This document shows, piece after piece, positions 4,912 to 8,264 of a DNA stretch of 8,264 nucleotides (position 1 is its first letter; the number at the start of each line of letters is the position of its first letter). Made by a program: the position numbers and the translations under genes. The stretch comes from Candidatus Falkowbacteria bacterium RIFOXYC2_FULL_48_21 (lineage in GTDB: Bacteria > Patescibacteriota > Patescibacteriia > UBA11705 > JABHMO01), in contig MFGM01000039.1 of NCBI GenBank assembly GCA_001778275.1, forward strand, positions 841 to 9,104. Reading direction: 5' to 3'. The notes beneath the pieces were generated by a model, which worked only from the letters and a program-made list of their open reading frames with translations, searched no databases and was not told the DNA's origin.

Positions 4912-5025
4912 CGCCATCACACACCCCACCCCAAAAACACATCCACCCCCGGTTAAAACACGGGGGCTTTGTTTGATACGCCATCACACACCCCAAATCC
5001 CCAGTTAAAACATGGGGGCTTTTAT
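4912..5025. terminator. tandemly duplicated hairpin/terminator after the recombinase gene
   Basis: CGCCATCACACACCCCA occurs at 4912-4928 and 4979-4995 (67-bp period). Each copy is followed by a hairpin with the identical loop GTTAAAACA: CCCCCG/CGGGGG (4946-4951, 4961-4966) and CCCCA/TGGGG (4999-5003, 5013-5017). The stem base pair differs (G-C versus A-T) with pairing kept. T-rich tails are on the plus strand (CTTTGTTT, CTTTTATAAA). The inner copy touches the recombinase stop codon, so it may act in both directions. The rest of 4840-5020 holds no gene. Confidence 0.65.
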
Positions 5026-5897
5026 AAAGGACTGCGTATATTTTTCAACGCTACGTTCGTCAGATGCGTATAAATCTGCGTGGTGCGGATATTCGCGTGG
5101 CCGAGAAGCGCCTGCACGTAGCGCATGTCCACGCCGTTTTCGAGCAAATGCGTGGCAAACGAATGGCGCAAGGAATGGAACGTCGCGACTTTTGCAATAC
5201 CCGTTTTTTTCAACGCGCGTTCGAAAACGATTTGCGCGGTGCGTTCGGTGAGCCGGCCACGCCTCGCGTCGCCAAGCGATTTGTTTAGCGAGTCGAGGCG
5301 GGCGCCTCTTTCACTTGCCAACAAAAAATCGTCCGCGGTTTTACCGGCCATGAATTGCGTTACGTCATTTTTTAATTTTTCCGGAAACACGGTCACGCGA
5401 TCTTTCTGGCCCTTGCCTTCGCGCACGTTGATTTGCAAATTCGGCAAATCAACATCCCGCACCTTCAATCGCACCACCTCTGACACACGCAATCCCGCTC
5501 CATACGCCAGCGCCACGAGCAAACGATGTTTCGTGTTCGCAATGGCCGCGATAATCGCCGCTATTTCCTCGCGCGACAGGACTACCGGCAGACGTTTCGC
5601 TTTCCGTGCGAAATGCACATCGAGCTTGAATGGCATTTTGAGTACCTGTTCATAAAAAAATTTAATCGCATTCAAATGCACGTTGGTGGTCTGACCGCTC
5701 AATCCCCTGTCTCGCAATCCGATCAAGTATTTCTTGACTTTAAATTCATCATACTTCTCGTAACCACCTACCTGCGCAGGCGGGTCACCAAGGAAACTGA
5801 AAAAACTTTTCAACGCGCCCGAATAAGCGTCCACTGTTTTCGGGCTGTAATTCCGGTATTTCAACTCGACTTTTACTTTGTCTAAAAATTCTTGCAT
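5022..5897 (-). CDS. tyrosine recombinase/integrase (Xer-like), 291 aa
   Basis: Site-specific recombinase that cuts and rejoins DNA through a covalent tyrosine intermediate. The N-terminal SAM-like core-binding domain covers about residues 1-95, followed by the linker KRLPVVLSREEI (101-112) and the catalytic domain. All catalytic residues are present: R137 (GAGLRVSE), K162 (GKGQKDR), H241-x-x-R244 (HSLRHSFATH), H267 (LLGHANI) and Y276 (TQIYTH). It ends NIRSPL as in CPR Xer-like integrases. Two palindromes lie in frame: PPAQVGG (39-45) and a segment near 200-213 (LDSLNKSLGDARRG). The second falls where integron integrases carry their extra domain, but the IntI-type ALxxKYP/WxW residues are absent. 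It is transcribed away from the plus-strand genes to the right. Its target (chromosome dimer, mobile element or cassettes) cannot be settled here. Confidence 0.93.
   Translation of the reverse strand: MQEFLDKVKVELKYRNYSPKTVDAYSGALKSFFSFLGDPPAQVGGYEKYDEFKVKKYLIGLRDRGLSGQTTNVHLNAIKFFYEQVLKMPFKLDVHFARKAKRLPVVLSREEIAAIIAAIANTKHRLLVALAYGAGLRVSEVVRLKVRDVDLPNLQINVREGKGQKDRVTVFPEKLKNDVTQFMAGKTADDFLLASERGARLDSLNKSLGDARRGRLTERTAQIVFERALKKTGIAKVATFHSLRHSFATHLLENGVDMRYVQALLGHANIRTTQIYTHLTNVALKNIRSPL
5260..5300. repeat. palindrome inside the recombinase gene, site 2
   Basis: CGCCTCGCGTCGC (5260-5272) and GCGAGTCGAGGCG (5288-5300) are inverted copies (11 of 13 match) around a 15-nt loop. They encode residues about 200-213, which look like an in-frame insertion between SERG and RLTERTAQ. 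Confidence 0.6.
5766..5785. repeat. CCTGCGCAGG palindrome inside the recombinase gene, site 1
   Basis: ACCTACCTGCGCAGGCGGGT is a 20-bp palindrome with two mismatched positions. It encodes PPAQVGG (residues 39-45) in the core-binding domain. Similar CCTGC/GCAGG palindromes are frequent dispersed elements in CPR genomes (from general knowledge). Confidence 0.65.
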
Positions 5898-6223
5898 AAA
5901 TAATACGGTTTAGCTATTATTGGTTAAGGTTATACGTCTTGAACTCACACTTGTTTCCGATTACATTATCCCGCAGTCATTTCGGCACGACAAGCCAATC
6001 TTGTCGACCCGGCTCGTCAGAATTTACTCTGCTTTTCAGTATAGAAATCGACCTTTTCTGAAATCTTGACGACCATGCTCGACAAAACCGCCCCCACTGT
6101 GGATAACTATTTTCCTCGACACCACTCTATCCGCTCAGGTGCAGTTCAACCTCCCCGCCCAATAACTTCGCATAAGCCCCTGCTTGCAATGTCAAATTAA
6201 TAAAACAATTCATATATACACGA
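5898..6223. other. non-coding divergent region next to the recombinase
   Basis: No convincing gene is present. Visible items are GTTATACG at 5929-5936, 32 bp from the recombinase start; a hairpin CGACAAG-CCAAT-CTTGTCG (5987-6005 region) followed by further CTCGAC/CTTGAC words to about 6120; and a perfect DnaA-box sequence TGTGGATAA (6098-6106). Promoters for the recombinase should lie here, but none is clear. Confidence 0.5.
6098..6106 (-). promoter_or_regulatory. second perfect DnaA-box sequence
   Basis: TGTGGATAA, complement of TTATCCACA. With flanks it shares the 11-mer CTGTGGATAAC with the copy at 3783. It is isolated in the divergent intergenic region. Confidence 0.4.
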
Positions 6224-6405
6224 GTTGTACGATATGCGTTTTTCTTCTTTCCTAAACGTGCTTTCTGTTTTTAACAACAAAGAGCTCGAACGAATCAGCG
6301 CGCTACGGAATCCGACTTTTCCCCACCAACATAAACGCTGATCCGTTCCTTTCTGAAATAACAGAACAGAAAACAACAAAAAAAGAAAAACGCACATCGT
6401 ACAAC
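6224..6405. repeat. 182-bp element with 27-bp terminal and 13-bp inner inverted repeats
   Basis: The left end 6224-6250 (starting GTTGTACGATATGCGTTTTT) and the right end 6379-6405 (ending CATCGTACAAC) are inverted copies with 25 of 27 matches. Inside them GAACGAATCAGCG (6288-6300) and its inverse at 6336-6348 match 12 of 13. The whole could fold as one long hairpin with a loop of about 35 nt. All three mismatches would be G-U pairs in a minus-strand transcript. It could be a MITE, a structured RNA or a cassette. No flanking target duplication is visible. Confidence 0.75.
6234..6341 (+). CDS. possible 35-aa ORF inside the inverted-repeat element
   Basis: It starts with ATG 10 bp after the GTTGTACG end. 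It reads MRFSSFLNVLSVFNNKELER... and stops at a TGA at 6339-6341. It is not recognised and has no Shine-Dalgarno. If the element is an integron-like cassette this would be its gene; otherwise it is a chance ORF over an inverted repeat. Confidence 0.2.
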   Translation: MRFSSFLNVLSVFNNKELERISALRNPTFPHQHKR

Positions 6406-6477
6406 AGCGCGTGTGCGGTTCCGCTTCGCTTCACCCATATCGCTATCGCGACATCGCACACACGCGAACGTTATATG
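6398..6477. other. attC-like hairpin before the nucleotidyltransferase
   Basis: CGTACAAC (6398-6405) and GTTATATG (6470-6477) are inverse partners (6 of 8, both differences G-U compatible). Inside them CGCGTGTGCG (6408-6417) pairs with CGCACACACGCG (6455-6466) with a 2-nt bulge. The centre (6418-6454) is variable and has its own TCGC words. The order R''-L''-centre-L'-R' with bulged bases is how integron attC sites are built, although the outer boxes only loosely fit RYYYAAC/GTTRRRY. Confidence 0.4.
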
Positions 6478-6494
6478 AAATTTTCTTTTTCTCT

Positions 6495-6797
6495 ATGACA
6501 ATAACACGCCAACAAATTATAGACGCTCTTGGTAATGAATTGAAAAATAATTCATTTGTTTTTGCTTTTTGGCTTGAAGGGGCTGATGCGCTTAATACCA
6601 TTGATGAGTATTCTGACATGGATGTATGGCTCGATGTGCAAGATGGTCATGAAGGAATGGTAATTGAACAAATTCAATCGATTTTGTCCAAAATTGCTCC
6701 ATTAGATTTTGAGCATGAAATTGATCATCCACACCCCAAAATTCGCCAGAAATTTTATCACAACGAATTAAGGACAATGATGTTATTTGGTTACTAA
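6495..6797 (+). pseudogene. nucleotidyltransferase-fold protein, C-terminally truncated
   Basis: The start MTITRQQIIDALGNELKNNS is followed by AFWLEGADALNTIDEYSDMDVWLDV. This is the nucleotidyltransferase active-site region, with D41 and D43 as metal ligands and G29-A30 in place of the usual G-S. HPHPKIRQKFYH (79-90 region) is the next conserved block of this family, whose members are usually about 240-260 aa. Homology stops near residue 90, and the frame ends after 10 unrelated residues. From about position 6764 the DNA instead continues as a reverse transcriptase in another frame. The ATG at 6495 is preferred because the upstream in-frame part (6411-6494) is an attC-like hairpin. Only the N-terminal catalytic half remains, so it is probably inactive. 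The original substrate (a nucleotide transferred to a sugar, drug or protein) cannot be told. Confidence 0.75.
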
Positions 6798-7270
6798 ACG
6801 AAGTTATCAGTAGTTTTCATACAAAAGACAAGTTTGGCGTTGGCTTGCCGCTTGGCAATCTTACTAGCCAGCTTTTGGTAAATATTTACATGAACGAATT
6901 TGATCATTTTCTTAAACGGGAACTAAAAATAACACACTGTGTTCGTTACGCTGACGATTTCGTGATTGTTCATGAAAATAAAAATTACTTAGAAAACCTA
7001 TTGCCAGAAATATCAAAATTTTTAGAAACACGCCTAAAACTATCACTTCATCCCGACAAGGTCTTCATTAAAACGCTTGCTTCTGGCGTGGATTTTTTAG
7101 GCTGGATACATTTTCCGCATCATAGAATATTAAGAACTTCCACCAAAAGAAGGATGTTTAAAAATTTAGATCAAAACAGGACAAGAGAATCTTTAATCTC
7201 ATATCAAGGACTTCTTAGCCATGGCAATACTTACAATCTTTCAAAAAAGCTATTGACCAAACCTTCTTAA
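6764..7270 (+). pseudogene. reverse transcriptase fragment (DGR-like RT), 5'-truncated
   Basis: The frame is open from 6725 but RT homology begins near RIKDNDVIWLLNEVISSF (6764 on). Blocks then follow in RT order: GLPLGNLTSQ (domain 4; the SQ form is typical of diversity-generating-retroelement RTs and relatives, unlike group II introns), YADDFVIV (domain 5, catalytic DD), LSLHPDKVFI (domain 6) and GVDFLGWIHFP (domain 7). The end ISYQGLLSHGNTY...KKLLTKPS looks like the natural C-terminus. Missing are domains 0-2, including the first catalytic Asp of domain 3. About 168 residues remain and there is no good start codon, so this is a remnant. No template/variable repeat pair or accessory Avd gene is visible. 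The -35 box of the next gene lies inside its 3' end. Confidence 0.85.
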
Positions 7271-7303
7271 TTGGATATAATTGGATATAGTTAATATGTC
7301 CAA
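7253..7303 (+). promoter_or_regulatory. strong promoter with operator-like repeats before the Fic gene
   Basis: TTGACC (7253-7258), a 17-bp spacer and TATAAT (7276-7281) are one base short of the sigma70 consensus. ATTGGATATA occurs twice in tandem (7270-7279, 7280-7289). TTGGATAT...ATATGTCCAA (7281-7303) is an imperfect palindrome (17 of 23) covering the predicted start near 7288. Repression by a bound dimer, perhaps self-encoded, is inferred. Confidence 0.7.
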
Positions 7304-7311
7304 TTAAATAT

Positions 7312-8264
7312 ATGCCAAAAAACGCCCATTCGGCTTCGCTCAAGGCGGGCCAAAAACTAACAAAAACAGAACAATTATCCGACAATTTTTCAAAACGGAT
7401 TGAAAATATTCCTTCTGTTTTTGTCTCCAAAATCGCCAAGATTGATGAATTAAAAGGACAATGGATATCGGGAGCGCGGCTTAGCCCGCAGGTTTTAGGT
7501 CGGCTTAAACGATCGGTTTTAATTACTTCAACCGGGGCTTCTACCCGCATTGAAGGCGCTCGCCTTACTGATGCCGATATTGAAAAACTGATGCGCGGCA
7601 TTAATATTCAAAAATTTACCAACCGCGACAAGCAAGAAGCGCAAGGTTATTATGAACTACTTGAAAATGTTTTTAATTCCTGGAAAGGTTTAAAATTTAA
7701 TGAAAGTTTGATTAAGCATTTTCACAAAGAACTTTTGAAGTACGCTGAAAAAGATCAGGATCATCGCGGCGAATACAAAAAAGGTGAAAATAAGGTACAG
7801 ATGATTAATGAAGCCGGCGAGTTAATCGGAATTCTGTTTGATACCGCTCCTGCCTATCTTACGCCCGGCCAAATGAGGAATTTAGTTGAATGGACACAAA
7901 AAATATCAGCAGAGAGTAAGTATCATCCATTACTGGTGATTGGAAATTTTTTAGTTGAATTCTTAAAAATTCATCCTTTTTCTGATGGGAATGGAAGATT
8001 GTCACGAGTGCTTACAAACTTGCTTTTACTGCAAGCTGGATATTTGTATATTCCCTATGTTTCCCACGAAAAATTAGTTGAAGACAATAAATCTGATTAC
8101 TATATTGCTTTGAGGCGCAGTCAAAAAACCATGGGAACAAAAAAGGAAGATATTACGGATTGGCTGGATTTTTTCTTAGATATTGTTTTAAAACAATCGC
8201 AAATGGCAGTAGAGCTACTCTCAAAGGAAAACATAGAAAAGATTTTGTCGGAAAAACAGATTAT
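7312..8264 (+). CDS. Fic-domain protein (AMPylase family), C-terminus cut by window edge
   Basis: Fic proteins transfer AMP or similar groups to target hydroxyls, often as toxins or signalling regulators. 317 residues are visible. The catalytic motif is complete: HPFSDGNGRLSR (221-232), with H221 as the base and the anion-binding N-G-R. An inhibitory-helix motif STRIEG (S77, E81, G82) precedes the Fic core, which fits the class II self-inhibited arrangement in which E81 blocks the ATP site. Other landmarks are GEYKKGENKVQ (153-163) and NKSDYYIALRRSQ (259-271). Homologues of this style run to about 370-380 aa with a C-terminal winged helix, which would lie past the edge. The ATG at 7312 lies about 24 nt after the predicted transcription start, without a Shine-Dalgarno. 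Codon use is AT-rich compared with the minus-strand genes, suggesting acquisition. Confidence 0.95.
   Translation, partial: MPKNAHSASLKAGQKLTKTEQLSDNFSKRIENIPSVFVSKIAKIDELKGQWISGARLSPQVLGRLKRSVLITSTGASTRIEGARLTDADIEKLMRGINIQKFTNRDKQEAQGYYELLENVFNSWKGLKFNESLIKHFHKELLKYAEKDQDHRGEYKKGENKVQMINEAGELIGILFDTAPAYLTPGQMRNLVEWTQKISAESKYHPLLVIGNFLVEFLKIHPFSDGNGRLSRVLTNLLLLQAGYLYIPYVSHEKLVEDNKSDYYIALRRSQKTMGTKKEDITDWLDFFLDIVLKQSQMAVELLSKENIEKILSEKQI

Noticed and set aside
5125..5885. Plus-strand ORFs of 176 and 119 aa
   Set aside because: They are shadows of the recombinase gene, which has all catalytic residues.
6197..6397. 66-aa minus-strand ORF starting MCVFLFLLFS
   Set aside because: It lies wholly over the inverted-repeat element. 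The hydrophobic start comes from the A-rich arm, so it is not credible as a membrane protein.
6224..7270. Retron (ncRNA plus RT)
   Set aside because: The RT has DGR-like GNLTSQ rather than retron motifs, is truncated, and is separated from the inverted-repeat element by a nucleotidyltransferase remnant.
7215..7601. 128-aa minus-strand ORF
   Set aside because: It is antisense to the Fic gene start and the promoter.

Overview
The window looks like a chromosomal segment of a Candidate Phyla Radiation (Patescibacteria) bacterium. This is an inference from protein style, not a database match. The supporting signs are small single-domain genes, almost no Shine-Dalgarno sequences, promoters placed a few bases from start codons, CPR-like integrase, Fic, nucleotidyltransferase and SRAP-like proteins, and many short palindromic repeats, some inside coding sequence.

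Left part (1-3780), all genes on the minus strand: a DNA-damage neighbourhood. From upstream to downstream it holds lexA (3094-3699), an SRAP/HMCES-like abasic-site protein (2456-2929), a gene-poor stretch with hairpins and three tiny ORFs (1901-2334), a NUDIX hydrolase (1341-1787), a small DUF6504-like protein (1031-1276) and dinB/DNA polymerase IV (883 to beyond the left edge). LexA probably represses itself through a GTTC-N7-GTTC direct repeat at 3720-3734. Copies of a dispersed repeat (TAGGAGATTGCCACGC...) fill the gap between lexA and the SRAP gene and lie downstream of the latter.

Middle part (3780-5020): palindromes and terminators, then two small unknown minus-strand genes of 97 and 61 aa. 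Three copies of a palindromic motif (TAATNNGGATTA), spaced exactly 43 bp apart, lie in front of the 97-aa gene. Two more copies lie among the tiny ORFs at 2130-2200. A duplicated hairpin with a covarying stem follows the recombinase.

Right part (5020-8264): a tyrosine recombinase on the minus strand (5022-5897) carries two palindromes in frame. A structured intergenic region of about 600 bp (5898-6494) then separates it from divergently transcribed plus-strand genes. That region contains GTTRTAYG core motifs, a 182-bp inverted-repeat element and an attC-like hairpin. It is followed by a truncated nucleotidyltransferase joined to a 5'-truncated DGR-like reverse transcriptase, then a Fic-domain protein with a strong promoter that runs off the right edge. 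The plus-strand part is visibly more AT-rich than the rest, which suggests acquired DNA. The layout of divergent recombinase, core sites and foreign genes resembles an integron, but the recombinase lacks recognisable IntI-specific motifs, so this is only a hypothesis.
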